A DNA stretch of 64,000 nucleotides from Coriobacteriaceae bacterium (GTDB lineage: Bacteria > Actinomycetota > Coriobacteriia > Coriobacteriales > Eggerthellaceae): contig SUUE01000004.1 in assembly GCA_015062685.1 (NCBI GenBank), forward strand, positions 79,242 through 143,241, written 5' to 3'. Positions 31,742 through 40,445 of the stretch are shown piece after piece. The position numbers were made by a program, and so were the translations under genes. Below the pieces are notes generated by a model that was not told where the DNA came from, made no database searches, and was given only the letters and a program-made list of their open reading frames with translations. How positions within the stretch are numbered: position 1 is the stretch's first letter; every line of letters starts with the position of its first letter.

Positions 31742-33832
31742 ATGACGAACGAACCGTTGGTATCGGTGCTCGTGCCGGTGTACAACATGGAGCGCTACCT
31801 GGGGCAATGCCTGAAGGCGCTCACGGAGCAGACGCTCGAGAGCCTCGAGATCATCGCGATCGACGACGGCTCCTCCGACGCCTCGCCGCGGATGCTCGCC
31901 GAATGGGCGCAGCGCGACCCGCGCATCCGCGTCATCACGAAGCCCAACTCGGGCTACGGCGACTCCATGAACCGCGGCCTCGAGCAGGCGCGCGGCCGCT
32001 ACGTGGGCATCGTCGAGCCCGACGACTACCCCGACCTCGCGATGTTCCAGAAGCTCGCGAAGGCGGCGCTCAAGCACGACGCCGACGTCGTGAAATGCAA
32101 CTACTACCTGCATTTCGAGGACCACGAAGAGATCCTCTGGAACCTCCACGGCTTCGAGTACGGCAAGCCGTTCGACCCCGCCGACATGCCGGGCATCGTC
32201 ACGACCACGCCCTCCATCTGGACCGGCCTCTACCGCCGCGAGTTCCTCGAGCGCGAGGGCATCAACTTCCGCCCGACGCCGGGCGCCGCGTTTCAGGACA
32301 CGTCCTTCAGCCTGAAGGTGTGGTTCGCCGCCGAGCGCGCCGTGCTGCTGCGCCGCCCCATGCTGCACTACCGCATGGACAACCCCGGCTCGTCGTCCAA
32401 GACGAGCGACAAGGTGTACACCGTGTGCGAAGAGCTCGCCGAGGCCTACGCCTTCCTCGAGCAGCGTCCGCGCCGCAAGGCGTCCTTCGCCCCGTGGTTC
32501 CACGTGGACAAGTGGGGGAAGTACCGCTGGAACTACGAGCGCATAGCCCCCGAGCTGCACGAGGAGTTCGCCGAGCGCATGCGCGCGGAATACGAGGCCG
32601 CGCTCGCGGCGGGCGAGATCGACTGGAGCGCCTTCGAGCGCAACAGCCTGTTCCAGCTGCGCTACCTGCTCGAAGCCGGCGCGCACGCCTTCGCCGAGCG
32701 CTACCCCGAGAGCTTCCCGCTCGACTGCGAGGACGACCCGTTCCTGCAGGCCGCCCCGGCTGCGGAAGGCCCCGTGCCCGAGGGCCTGTCGCCGGCCGTG
32801 ACGGTGATCGTGCCCGTGTTCAACACCGAGCCCTACGTGGGCGAATGCATCGCATCGCTCAAGGGTCAGACCTACGCCGACTTCGAGGCGTTCGTGGTGG
32901 ACGACGCGTCCACCGACGGCTCGCGCGCCGCCGCCGAGGCGGCCATCGCGGGCGACGAGCGCTTCACGCTCATACCGCGCGACGAGAACCGCGGCCTCTC
33001 GGCCGTGCGCAACGTCGCGCTCGACCGCGCGAAGGGCGAGTACGTCGTGTTCCTCGACAGCGACGACTACCTGTGCGTCGACGCGCTCGAGCAGCTCGTG
33101 CGCCGCGCGCGCACGCAGCGCCTCGACGAGCTGTACTTCTCCGGCGCGTCGTTCTACGAGGACGACGAGCTGCGCGGCCGCCTGCGCGAGGACTTCGGTC
33201 AGCGCACGCCGTGCGACGACGTGTTCACCGGGCGCGAGATGTTCACGCGCTTCGAGGAGCGCGACGAGTTCTTCACCCAGGCCGCGCTGCGCATGGTGCG
33301 CCGCGGGCTGCTCGAGGAGCACGGCATCCGTTTCCGCGAGGGCATCCTCCACGAGGACATCCTGTTCACGTTCCAGGTGCTCTGCGTGGCGCAGCGCAGC
33401 TCGTTCCTGGACGAGCCGCTCTACCTGCGCCGCCTGCGCAGCGACTCGATCATGGGGAAGAAGCGCACCGTGGCCAACATCGACGGCCACTTCGTGAGCC
33501 TACAGGAAATGAAGCGCTGGCTCGCCGAGAATATCGACGACGTCAACCCGCGCTTCGCCGCGGCGGTCGCGAAGCGCATCGCCACGTGGCGCGAGGTGGT
33601 CGCGCACGATTGGAACAACGACATCGCGCTCGCCGACCGCGAGCAGTACCTGGCCGGCCTGAGCCCCGCCGACCGCGCCGACTTCTACGTCGACATCATC
33701 GGCTCGGGCGCGGCGGGCGACCGCGTGCGCCGCGAGTACAGCGAATCGGGCGCCTACCGCCTGGGCAGCGCCCTGGTGGCCGGCCCGCGCTTCGTGGCCG
33801 GGAAACTGCAATCGGTCGCCGACCGCCTGTAG
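31742..33832 (+). CDS. Two-domain family 2 glycosyltransferase
   Basis: A 696-residue protein with two GT-A domains. The first begins at PLVSVLVPVYNMERYL (~5) with IDDGSSD and the metal motif VEPDDYPD (~95); the second begins at AVTVIVPVFNTEPYV (~352) with VDDASTDGS and FLDSDDYL (~440). The linker and C-terminus hold charged helical segments. No membrane segment is seen, so it is probably a cytoplasmic, membrane-associated enzyme using nucleotide sugars for a surface polymer. The ATG at 31742 follows AGGAAGGGCG; an ATG nine codons earlier has poorer context. The stop TAG is supplied by the following GTAGGGG repeat. It pairs with the next glycosyltransferase gene. Confidence 0.9.
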   Translation: MTNEPLVSVLVPVYNMERYLGQCLKALTEQTLESLEIIAIDDGSSDASPRMLAEWAQRDPRIRVITKPNSGYGDSMNRGLEQARGRYVGIVEPDDYPDLAMFQKLAKAALKHDADVVKCNYYLHFEDHEEILWNLHGFEYGKPFDPADMPGIVTTTPSIWTGLYRREFLEREGINFRPTPGAAFQDTSFSLKVWFAAERAVLLRRPMLHYRMDNPGSSSKTSDKVYTVCEELAEAYAFLEQRPRRKASFAPWFHVDKWGKYRWNYERIAPELHEEFAERMRAEYEAALAAGEIDWSAFERNSLFQLRYLLEAGAHAFAERYPESFPLDCEDDPFLQAAPAAEGPVPEGLSPAVTVIVPVFNTEPYVGECIASLKGQTYADFEAFVVDDASTDGSRAAAEAAIAGDERFTLIPRDENRGLSAVRNVALDRAKGEYVVFLDSDDYLCVDALEQLVRRARTQRLDELYFSGASFYEDDELRGRLREDFGQRTPCDDVFTGREMFTRFEERDEFFTQAALRMVRRGLLEEHGIRFREGILHEDILFTFQVLCVAQRSSFLDEPLYLRRLRSDSIMGKKRTVANIDGHFVSLQEMKRWLAENIDDVNPRFAAAVAKRIATWREVVAHDWNNDIALADREQYLAGLSPADRADFYVDIIGSGAAGDRVRREYSESGAYRLGSALVAGPRFVAGKLQSVADRL

Positions 33833-33866
33833 GGGCGCTCCCCGAGCGCCCGCGCCCGAAGGGCGC
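33829..33866 (+). repeat. GTAGGGGCG type 1 repeat with GCGCCCGAAGGGCGC hairpin
   Basis: The TAG in GTAGGGG is the stop codon of the glycosyltransferase gene. The secondary hairpin is at 33852-33866. It fills the gap to the next gene. Confidence 0.9.
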
Positions 33867-33896
33867 ACAATGAAGGAGAGGGAACCGAGGCCGCAC

Positions 33897-34973
33897 ATGA
33901 CCGCAACCAAGACCAACACCTCACAACCCACGCCCTGCGTAAGCGTGATCATGCCCGTCTACAACTGCGAGCGCACGCTCGTCGACACGCTGCTCTCGGT
34001 GCTCACGCAGGACCTCGCCAACATCGAGGTCATCTGCGTGGACGACGGATCGACCGACCGCACGGCCTACATCGTCGAGCAGCTGGCCGAAGTAGATGCG
34101 CGCCTGCGCCTCGTCTCGCAGAAGAACGCGGGCCCCGGCGCCGCCCGCAACGCCGGCATCGACGCCGCGCGCGGCGAGTTCCTCTGCTTCATGGACGGCG
34201 ACGACCTCTACGAAGAGGCCTCCTACCTGCGCGAACTCTACGAGGGCGCGCGCGACAACGGCCAGAAGGCCGCGGCGGGCTGCTTCGTCAACTGGCGCGA
34301 CGGTTTCCTCGAGCGCGACTTCGCCGGCACCGAGTACGACGCCTACGCGTTCGCGGAAAGCGGCGTCGTGGCCTGGGAGGACTTCCAGTTCGACTACGGC
34401 TTCCACCGCTTCCTGTTCGCGCGCGAGCTGTTCGAGGGCGGCCGCAACCGCTTCAGCGGGCTGCGCTACTTCGAGGACCCGGTGTTCCTCGTGGCCGCGC
34501 TGGCCGACGCGGAGTCGTTCTACGCGTCCTGCCGCGCGCACTACCTCTACCGCTGCGAGTACCGCCCGCGCGACTGGACCACGGGCCTCGTGCTCGATTT
34601 CCTGCAGGGCGCGGGGGAGAACCTCGCGTTCTCGCGCGAGCGCGGCCTGCCGCTGCTGCACTGGTACACGCTCATGCACATGGAATACCCCGCGTGGGAA
34701 ATCGGCATCGGCGCCAACCGCGCGCTGGCCGTCGACGTGATCGACGAGAAGCTCAAGCGCCTCGAGGCGGAAGTGGACCCCGAGCTGCTGGCCCAAGGCC
34801 GCGCCCAGATGTCGGCGCGCTTCGCGAGCCTCGCGTCGGTGGAGGAGAGCCTCTCGCCCGAGGCCGAGAACCCCTGGCCGCTGCGCCTGCGCCAGGCCGT
34901 GGATGGCGCCAAGGGCTTCGACCCAGTGGGCAACGCCTACCGCTGGGCACGCTATAAATACGCTCACCGCTAA
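33897..34973 (+). CDS. Family 2 glycosyltransferase
   Basis: A 358-residue GT-A enzyme: CVSVIMPVYNCERTL, CVDDGSTDRT, NAGPGAARNAGIDAARGEF and FMDGDDLYEE (DxD-type metal site near residue 102). The C-terminal ~200 residues include a Cys/Tyr-rich acceptor region. The ATG at 33897 has GAGG seven bases upstream; the ATG at 33870 follows repeat DNA without a ribosome site. It is probably co-transcribed with the two-domain enzyme before it. Acceptor unknown; cell-surface polysaccharide is the likely product. Confidence 0.87.
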   Translation: MTATKTNTSQPTPCVSVIMPVYNCERTLVDTLLSVLTQDLANIEVICVDDGSTDRTAYIVEQLAEVDARLRLVSQKNAGPGAARNAGIDAARGEFLCFMDGDDLYEEASYLRELYEGARDNGQKAAAGCFVNWRDGFLERDFAGTEYDAYAFAESGVVAWEDFQFDYGFHRFLFARELFEGGRNRFSGLRYFEDPVFLVAALADAESFYASCRAHYLYRCEYRPRDWTTGLVLDFLQGAGENLAFSRERGLPLLHWYTLMHMEYPAWEIGIGANRALAVDVIDEKLKRLEAEVDPELLAQGRAQMSARFASLASVEESLSPEAENPWPLRLRQAVDGAKGFDPVGNAYRWARYKYAHR

Positions 34974-35064
34974 GCATTTATGAAGAAACGATAATCCGAA
35001 CCACTACAGCACTCTACTGTGCTAAAGTTTCGACTCGTACAAAGCGTGCATTGAACGATTGCTT

Positions 35065-35146
35065 GTAGGGGCGCTCCCCGAGCGCCCTTCGCGAGAGCGG
35101 CACGACCCGTAGGGGCGCTCCCCGAGCGCCCGCCGCCGAAGGCGGC
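35065..35146 (+). repeat. Two GTAGGGGCG type 1 repeats in tandem
   Basis: Copies 35065-35087 and 35109-35131; the second has the GCCGCCGAAGGCGGC hairpin (35132-35146). The gap 34974-35064 also has a small AGCAC/GTGCT hairpin near 35008; nothing else is seen. Confidence 0.9.
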
Positions 35147-35169
35147 ACAACGATATGAGGAAGAAGGCT

Positions 35170-36828
35170 ATGGAATACACGACACCATCGGGGTTCCGCG
35201 ACGTGCTGGCCGACGAGGCCGTGGCGCGCGAGCGCATCGCGCGGCGCGTCGCCGACCTGTTCGCGAGCAGGGGCTACGTGCCCATCGAGACGCCCACGCT
35301 CGAGAGCATGGCCGTCATGCAGGCGGGCGGGCGCGTGCCGGCCTCGCCGTTCAAGTTCTTCGACGCCACGGGCGACCTCGTCACCATGCGCCCCGACGTG
35401 ACGCTGCAGGTGGCGCGCATGTGCGCGACGCGCCTGGGCGACGCGCGCGGGCCGTTCCGCTTCCGCTACATGCAGCGCGTCTTCCGCGAGACCGAAGGCC
35501 AGCTGCGCGCCGACGTGCGCGAGAAGAAGCAGATCGGCATCGAATGCATCGACGCCGCGGGCGTGGAAGCCGACGCCGAGGTCATCTGCCTCTTCGCCGA
35601 GGCGCTCGAGGTGGCGGGCGTGACCGACTTCAAGCTGTCGCTCGCAACCGTGGGCGTGCTCCGCGCGCTGCTGGCCGCGTCGAGCGCCCCCGAGGCGTGG
35701 AAGGCCGAGCTGCTCGAGGCGTTCCACGAGTCCAACTTCGTGACGATCGACGAGCTCTGCGACCGCGCTCAGGCGAAGGGCTCGAAGTTCGCGCCGGTCA
35801 TCCGCTCGCTGGCCCGCATCCGCGGCGGCCGCGAGGCGGTGCGCGAGGCGCGCGCCCTCGTCGAGCCGTTCGGCTGCGCAGAAGCGCTCGACCCGTTCGA
35901 GGAGACGCTCGAGCTCATCGCGAGCCGCGGCCTGGCCGACCGCATCGTCGTGGACTTCTCGGTCATGAGCTCGTTCGACTACTACACGGGCATCGTGTTC
36001 GAGGCGTTCGCGCCCGGGCTCGGCCGCGCCATCGGCAGCGGCGGCCGCTACGACAAGCTGCTCGCAACCTACGGCGCCGACCGCCCGGCCGCGGGCTTCG
36101 CGTTCTACCTGGAAGAGGCCATGGAGGCCGCGGCCGCTCAACAGGCGCCGGCCGAGCGCCCGCTGCGCATCGCCGTGCCGAAGGGCTCGCTCAACGCCGA
36201 CTCCATCGAGGCGCTCGCGAGCGCCGGCCTGGACGTGACCGGCCTCGACAACCCGGGCCGCTCGCTCATCATCAGCAACCCCGGTGTCGACTACATCATC
36301 GTGCGGCCCTCGGACGCCCCGGTGTTCGTGGAAACGGGCGCGGCCGATTGCGGCATCTGCGGCGAGGACTCGCTGCTCGAGACCGAGACCGACGTCGTCG
36401 AGCTCGTGGACCTGCGCTTCGGCGCCTGCCGCTTCATCGTGGCCGAGCCCGAGGGTGCCGCCGAGCGCACGGCCGAGCATTACCGCCAGCTGGGCAGCAT
36501 CCGCGTGGCCACGAAGTATCCGCGCATCGCGCGCGCCCACTTCGCGCGCCGCGGCACGCAGGTGGAGATCGTCGAGCTGCACGGCAACATCGAGCTCGGG
36601 CCGCTCACGGGCATGAGCGAGTGCATCGTGGACATCACGGCGACGGGCACGACGTTGCGCGAGAACAACCTCGTGATCACCGACGAGGTGCTCAGCTCCA
36701 CGGCGCGCTTCTTCGCCAACGTGGCTTCGTTCCGCACCGACCCTCGCGTGCGCGACCTGGCCGCCAAGCTCTACGCGCAATCCGCCGACCGCGCGCTCAA
36801 GGTAACTGCCGGCGGCGAAGGGAAGTAG
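35170..36828 (+). CDS. hisG: HisZ-HisG fusion: ATP phosphoribosyltransferase, regulatory and catalytic domains
   Basis: A 552-residue fusion. Residues 1 to ~310 are HisZ, a HisRS paralogue without tRNA charging: TPSGFRDVLADEA, motif 2-like RFRYMQRVFRET, and the late FSVMSSFDYYTGIVFEAF with GSGGRYDKL. Residues ~331-552 are the short-form HisG: LRIAVPKGSL, DYIIVRPSDAPVFVETGAAD(C)GI and the PRPP loop VDITATGTTLREN. Short HisG normally needs a separate HisZ for activity and histidine feedback, so fusion fixes their ratio. The ATG at 35170 follows AGGAAGAAGG; the ATG five codons earlier has only repeat DNA in front. It is the first gene of the his cluster. Confidence 0.94.
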   Translation: MEYTTPSGFRDVLADEAVARERIARRVADLFASRGYVPIETPTLESMAVMQAGGRVPASPFKFFDATGDLVTMRPDVTLQVARMCATRLGDARGPFRFRYMQRVFRETEGQLRADVREKKQIGIECIDAAGVEADAEVICLFAEALEVAGVTDFKLSLATVGVLRALLAASSAPEAWKAELLEAFHESNFVTIDELCDRAQAKGSKFAPVIRSLARIRGGREAVREARALVEPFGCAEALDPFEETLELIASRGLADRIVVDFSVMSSFDYYTGIVFEAFAPGLGRAIGSGGRYDKLLATYGADRPAAGFAFYLEEAMEAAAAQQAPAERPLRIAVPKGSLNADSIEALASAGLDVTGLDNPGRSLIISNPGVDYIIVRPSDAPVFVETGAADCGICGEDSLLETETDVVELVDLRFGACRFIVAEPEGAAERTAEHYRQLGSIRVATKYPRIARAHFARRGTQVEIVELHGNIELGPLTGMSECIVDITATGTTLRENNLVITDEVLSSTARFFANVASFRTDPRVRDLAAKLYAQSADRALKVTAGGEGK

Positions 36829-36848
36829 GGGTGCTGCCGAAAGACCCC

Positions 36849-36923
36849 GTAGGGGCGCGCTCCGCGCGTCCGCACCTTGTAGGGGCGCTCCCCGAGCGCC
36901 CGCGCCCGAAGGGCGCATATAAT
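36849..36923 (+). repeat. Two GTAGGGGCG repeats (type 2, type 1) ending at a TATAAT
   Basis: Type 2 36849-36871, type 1 36879-36901, hairpin GCGCCCGAAGGGCGC 36902-36916. A TATAAT follows directly at 36918-36923, 33 bp before the hisD ATG, so the repeat forms the upstream edge of a likely hisD promoter. Confidence 0.85.
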
Positions 36924-36955
36924 ATGCGAGCAAACTCGATGAAGAGAGGTTAACA

Positions 36956-38242
36956 ATGCGGAAAGTAATCCTGAACCAGGGCGAGGTGTTCAGCAACTCG
37001 CACCTGCAGCGCAAGAGCGCGTTCAACGCGAAGGCCATGCAGGTGGCCACGCAGATCGTCGAGGACGTGCGCGAGCGCGGCGACGAATGCCTGCGCGAGC
37101 TCACCGAGAAGTTCGACGGCGTGCGCCTCGAGAACTTCCGCGTGTCGCAGGAGAAGTTCGACGCCGCCGTGGCTGCTTGCGAGCCGCAGCTGGCGAAGGC
37201 GCTCGAGCAGGCCGCGGACCAGATCCGCGAGTTCCACGAGCGCCAGCTCGAGCAGAGCTGGTTCTCGGTGCGCGAGGACGGCGCGCTCGTGGGCGCGAAG
37301 GTGACGCCGCTCGATTCCGTGGGCGTCTACGTGCCCGGCGGTCGCGCGCTGTATCCCAGCACGCTGCTCATGAACGCCCTGCCCGCGAGCGTGGCCGGCG
37401 TGCCGCGCATCGTCGTGGCCAACCCGCCGCTGCCCGACGGCGGCATCGACCCCGCCATCGCGAAGGCCTGCCAGCTGGCCGGCGTGACCGAGATCTACCA
37501 GGTGGGCGGCGCCCAGGCCGTGGCCGCGCTGGCGTACGGCACCGAGCAGATTGCGCCCGTGGACAAGATCACCGGCCCCGGCAACGCCTTCGTGGCCGCC
37601 GCCAAGAAGATCGTGAGCGGCGACGTGGGCATCGACATGATCGCGGGCCCCTCCGAGGTGTGCGTCGTGGCGGACGAGACCGCCGAGCCCAGCCTCGTGG
37701 CCATCGACCTCATGGCGCAGGCCGAGCACGACCCGCTGGCAACCTGTTATCTGGTCGCGTTCTCCGAGGCCTACGCCGATGCCGTGCTCGCGGCCATCGA
37801 CGAGCACGTGAAGGAGTCCACGCGCGCCGACATCACCACGGCGTCGCTCGACGACCAGGGTCTCATCGTGGTGTGTCAGGACCTGCCGCAGGCCATCGAG
37901 GCCGTGAACGTGATCGCGCCCGAGCACCTCGAGCTGCACATCGCCAACCCCATGGACTCGCTCGGCGCCATTCGCCACGCGGGCGCCATCTTCTTGGGCG
38001 AGTGGACCCCCGAGGCCGTCGGCGACTACGTGGCCGGCCCCAACCACACGCTTCCCACCGGCGGCACCGCGCGCTTCAGCAGCCCGCTCGCCGTCGAGCA
38101 GTTCATCAAGAAGTCGAGCGTCATCCAGTACTCGCAGTCCGCGCTCATGGCCGATGCGCCCGCCATCGTGGCCATCGCCAAGCACGAGGGCCTCTGGGCG
38201 CACGCCCGCAGCGTCGAGCTGCGCATGGAGCAAACCCTGTAG
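36956..38242 (+). CDS. hisD: Histidinol dehydrogenase
   Basis: A 428-residue enzyme for the last two steps of histidine synthesis (histidinol to histidine, NAD+, Zn2+). Clear family blocks are VGVYVPGGRALYPSTLLMNALPA, VGGAQAVAALAYGTE, KITGPGNAFVAAAKKIV, GPSEVCVVAD, QAEHDPLA, PEHLELH and HTLPTGGTARF. The ATG at 36956 follows AGAGAGG. The stop TAG is part of a GTAGGGGCG repeat. Confidence 0.97.
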   Translation: MRKVILNQGEVFSNSHLQRKSAFNAKAMQVATQIVEDVRERGDECLRELTEKFDGVRLENFRVSQEKFDAAVAACEPQLAKALEQAADQIREFHERQLEQSWFSVREDGALVGAKVTPLDSVGVYVPGGRALYPSTLLMNALPASVAGVPRIVVANPPLPDGGIDPAIAKACQLAGVTEIYQVGGAQAVAALAYGTEQIAPVDKITGPGNAFVAAAKKIVSGDVGIDMIAGPSEVCVVADETAEPSLVAIDLMAQAEHDPLATCYLVAFSEAYADAVLAAIDEHVKESTRADITTASLDDQGLIVVCQDLPQAIEAVNVIAPEHLELHIANPMDSLGAIRHAGAIFLGEWTPEAVGDYVAGPNHTLPTGGTARFSSPLAVEQFIKKSSVIQYSQSALMADAPAIVAIAKHEGLWAHARSVELRMEQTL

Positions 38243-38321
38243 GGGCGCGCTCCGCGCGTCCTCCTCGGGGGACGATTGACCCTGTAGGGGCGCTCCCCGA
38301 GCGCCCGCGCCCGAAGGGCGC
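38239..38321 (+). repeat. Two GTAGGGGCG repeats (type 2, type 1) after hisD
   Basis: Type 2 38239-38261 supplies the hisD stop codon (TAG 38240-38242). Type 1 is at 38284-38306 with the hairpin GCGCCCGAAGGGCGC at 38307-38321. Confidence 0.9.
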
Positions 38322-38325
38322 ATTT

Positions 38326-38515
38326 GAACGGGATTTCGAAAAATCTGTCACAAAACGAAGTTTGTGAGCAGATTCGATTCGAGATTTGAGCCTTGAAAAA
38401 TCGCGACCAGGCATTTTTGGGCGTGCGTGAGAGCCTAGGGCCGCGAAACGAGCGCGAAAGGACCGAATTTTGCGCACAAACGACGTTTTGTGACAGAATT
38501 TCGCAATTCCCGTTC
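38326..38515. repeat. 190-bp imperfect palindrome E between hisD and hisC
   Basis: Arms 38326-38366 and 38475-38515 align over 41 bp with about 8 mismatches; the best block is TCTGTCACAAAACG / CGTTTTGTGACAGA. The 108-bp interior is more AT-rich than its surroundings. The form resembles a small inverted-repeat (MITE-like) insertion; target-site duplication was not evident. Confidence 0.7.
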
Positions 38516-38564
38516 AGATAGGCAGAAACAAAGGCGCCTAGCGCCAAGGAAGGAACGATCGATC

Positions 38565-39641
38565 ATGCAACAAGTGCGACCCGCCGCGCCGCAGCTTGAG
38601 GGCGTAGAGCCGTACGATCCGAAATACATCCCGGCCGAGGTCATGATCTCGGCCAACGAGAACCCGCGCGACGTGGACCTCGAGATCCGCCGCGAGGTCG
38701 AGCACGCCGTGCGCAAGGTCAGCCTCAACCGCTACCCGGACCCGCTGGCCAACGACCTGCGCGACAAGATCGCAGAAGCCAACGGCCTCGACCGCGACCA
38801 GGTGCTCCTGGGCAACGGCGGCGACGAGCTGCTGTTCGACTTCGCGCTGGCGTGGGGCGGCCCCGGCCGCAAGTTCCTCAACGTGCCGCCGACGTTCTCG
38901 GTCTACGCGTACAACGCGCTCCTCACGAACACCGAGGTGGTGGAGGTGCCGCGCCGCAGCGACTACTCCGTTGACGTTGACGCCGTGTGCGAGCGCCTGG
39001 CGCAGGGCGACATCGACTTCGCGATCATAACGAGCCCCAACAACCCCACGGGCAACCTGCTCACGGGCGGCGAGGTGGAGCGCATCCTCGACGCGTCCGA
39101 CGCGCTCGTCATGATCGACGAGGCCTACTTCGAGTTCAGCCGCTTCACGGTGCGCCCGTCGCTCGAGAAGCACGAGAACCTGATCATCCTGCGCACGTTC
39201 AGCAAGGCGTTCTCGCTCGCCGGCGTGCGCATCGGCTACGTGCTCGGCAGCGCGCGCGTGCTCGACGAGTTCAAGAAGGTGCGCCTGCCGTATTCGGTGG
39301 ATGCCGTTTCGCAGGCCATCGCGGGTGTGATCTACGAGCATCGCGCGCAGTTCGAGAAGGGCGTCGACGAGATCGTCGCCGAGCGCGAGCGCGTGATCGA
39401 GGCGCTCAACGCCATGGACGGCGTGCAGGCCTTCCCGTCGAGCGCGAACTACGTGCTGTTCCGTTTGGACGCAGCCCGAGGCATCGACGGCGGCGACGTG
39501 TGGCAGCGCCTGTTGGATGCCGGCGTGCTCGTGCGCGACTTCTCGCGCACCCCGCGCCTGGAGAACTGCCTTCGTGTTTCAATCGGGTCACCGGAGGAGA
39601 ACACCCGCTTCCTCGAGGCCCTGAACGGTATACTTGCCTAA
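38565..39641 (+). CDS. hisC: Histidinol-phosphate aminotransferase
   Basis: A 358-residue fold-type I PLP aminotransferase converting imidazole-acetol phosphate to histidinol phosphate. Seen are ISANENP, LNRYPDP, the ITSPNNPTGN block, MIDEAYFEF and the PLP lysine in RTFSKAFSLAGVRIGY; the C-terminal NCLRVSIGSPEEN binds substrate. The ATG at 38565 has AAGGAAGGAAC upstream; the frame is open earlier, through palindrome E, without support. A CCCCAGGGG palindrome separates it from hisB. Confidence 0.96.
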   Translation: MQQVRPAAPQLEGVEPYDPKYIPAEVMISANENPRDVDLEIRREVEHAVRKVSLNRYPDPLANDLRDKIAEANGLDRDQVLLGNGGDELLFDFALAWGGPGRKFLNVPPTFSVYAYNALLTNTEVVEVPRRSDYSVDVDAVCERLAQGDIDFAIITSPNNPTGNLLTGGEVERILDASDALVMIDEAYFEFSRFTVRPSLEKHENLIILRTFSKAFSLAGVRIGYVLGSARVLDEFKKVRLPYSVDAVSQAIAGVIYEHRAQFEKGVDEIVAERERVIEALNAMDGVQAFPSSANYVLFRLDAARGIDGGDVWQRLLDAGVLVRDFSRTPRLENCLRVSIGSPEENTRFLEALNGILA

Positions 39642-39642
39642 A

Positions 39643-39670
39643 ATCATTTTCCCCAGGGGAAAATGATTGG
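39643..39670. repeat. TTTTCCCCAGGGGAAAA palindrome between hisC and hisB
   Basis: AATCATTTTCCCC / GGGGAAAATGATT with an AG centre change relative to the copies near 7095. It begins just after the hisC stop and could be a weak terminator or a protein-binding site. Confidence 0.8.
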
Positions 39671-39691
39671 TTATCAAACGAAAGGACGCGC

Positions 39692-40282
39692 ATGGCACGA
39701 GACACTACCATCAAGCGCACGACGAAGGAAACCGACATCGCGATCACGCTCGACCTCGACGGAACGGGCGAGACGGACATCGAGACGGGCATCGGGTTCT
39801 TCGACCACATGCTCGAATCGTTCGGGCGCCACGGCCTGTTCGACCTCGACATCAACGTGAAGGGCGACCTCCACGTGGACGGCCACCACACGGTGGAGGA
39901 CACTGGCATCGTGCTCGGCCAGGCCTTCGCGAAGACGGTGGGCAACAAGCGCGGCATCATCCGTTACGGCAACATCACGCTGCCCATGGACGAGGCGCTC
40001 GTGCTCGCGGCGGTGGACTTCTCGGGCCGCGGCGCGCTGTACTGGGACATGGACGTGCCCTACCAGATGGTCGGCTCGTTCGACTCCACGCTGGCGAAGG
40101 AGTTCTTCATCGCGTTCGCCACGAACGCGGGCATCACGCTGCACGTGAAGCAGCTGGCCGGCGAGAACGTGCACCACATCATCGAGGCCACGTTCAAGGC
40201 CGTCGCCCGCGCCCTGCGCTCGGCCGTGCGCATCGACCCCGCCGCCCCCGACGCCCTCCCGTCCACGAAGGGTGCGCTGTAA
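39692..40282 (+). CDS. hisB: Imidazoleglycerol-phosphate dehydratase
   Basis: A 196-residue Mn-dependent dehydratase, the monofunctional IGPD form without the N-terminal phosphatase. Metal-binding motifs DGHHTVEDTGI and ENVHHIIEATFKA are both present, as is GFFDHMLESFGRHG. The ATG at 39692 follows GAAAGGACG. Histidinol phosphatase must be encoded elsewhere. Confidence 0.97.
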   Translation: MARDTTIKRTTKETDIAITLDLDGTGETDIETGIGFFDHMLESFGRHGLFDLDINVKGDLHVDGHHTVEDTGIVLGQAFAKTVGNKRGIIRYGNITLPMDEALVLAAVDFSGRGALYWDMDVPYQMVGSFDSTLAKEFFIAFATNAGITLHVKQLAGENVHHIIEATFKAVARALRSAVRIDPAAPDALPSTKGAL

Positions 40283-40331
40283 TGATGTGACGCCCGCTTC
40301 GCGGGCTGCGTTGGCTGTCGCCTTCGGCGGC

Positions 40332-40421
40332 GGACGCGCGGAGCGCGCCCCTACAGGCTGTGTGCTACGGGTTGCTGGTTGTATGTAGGGGCGCGCTCCG
40401 CGCGTCCGCGCCCGAAGGGCG
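40332..40421. repeat. GTAGGGGCG type 2 repeats, inverted pair
   Basis: Minus copy 40332-40354 and plus copy 40384-40406, the latter with the GCGCCCGAAGGGCGC hairpin (40407-40421), between hisB and hisH. Confidence 0.9.
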
Positions 40422-40445
40422 CACAAGAACGAAAGAGGAACAAAC

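Noticed and set aside
31682-33490. A 602-codon antisense frame over the two-domain glycosyltransferase
   Set aside because: Arg/Ala/Val-rich shadow with no domain; the plus-strand frame has two complete GT-A domains.
34974-35064. Short gap checked for a tRNA gene
   Set aside because: It has a small AGCAC/GTGCT hairpin but no cloverleaf, no TTCGA-type T loop in the right place and no CCA-end acceptor stem.
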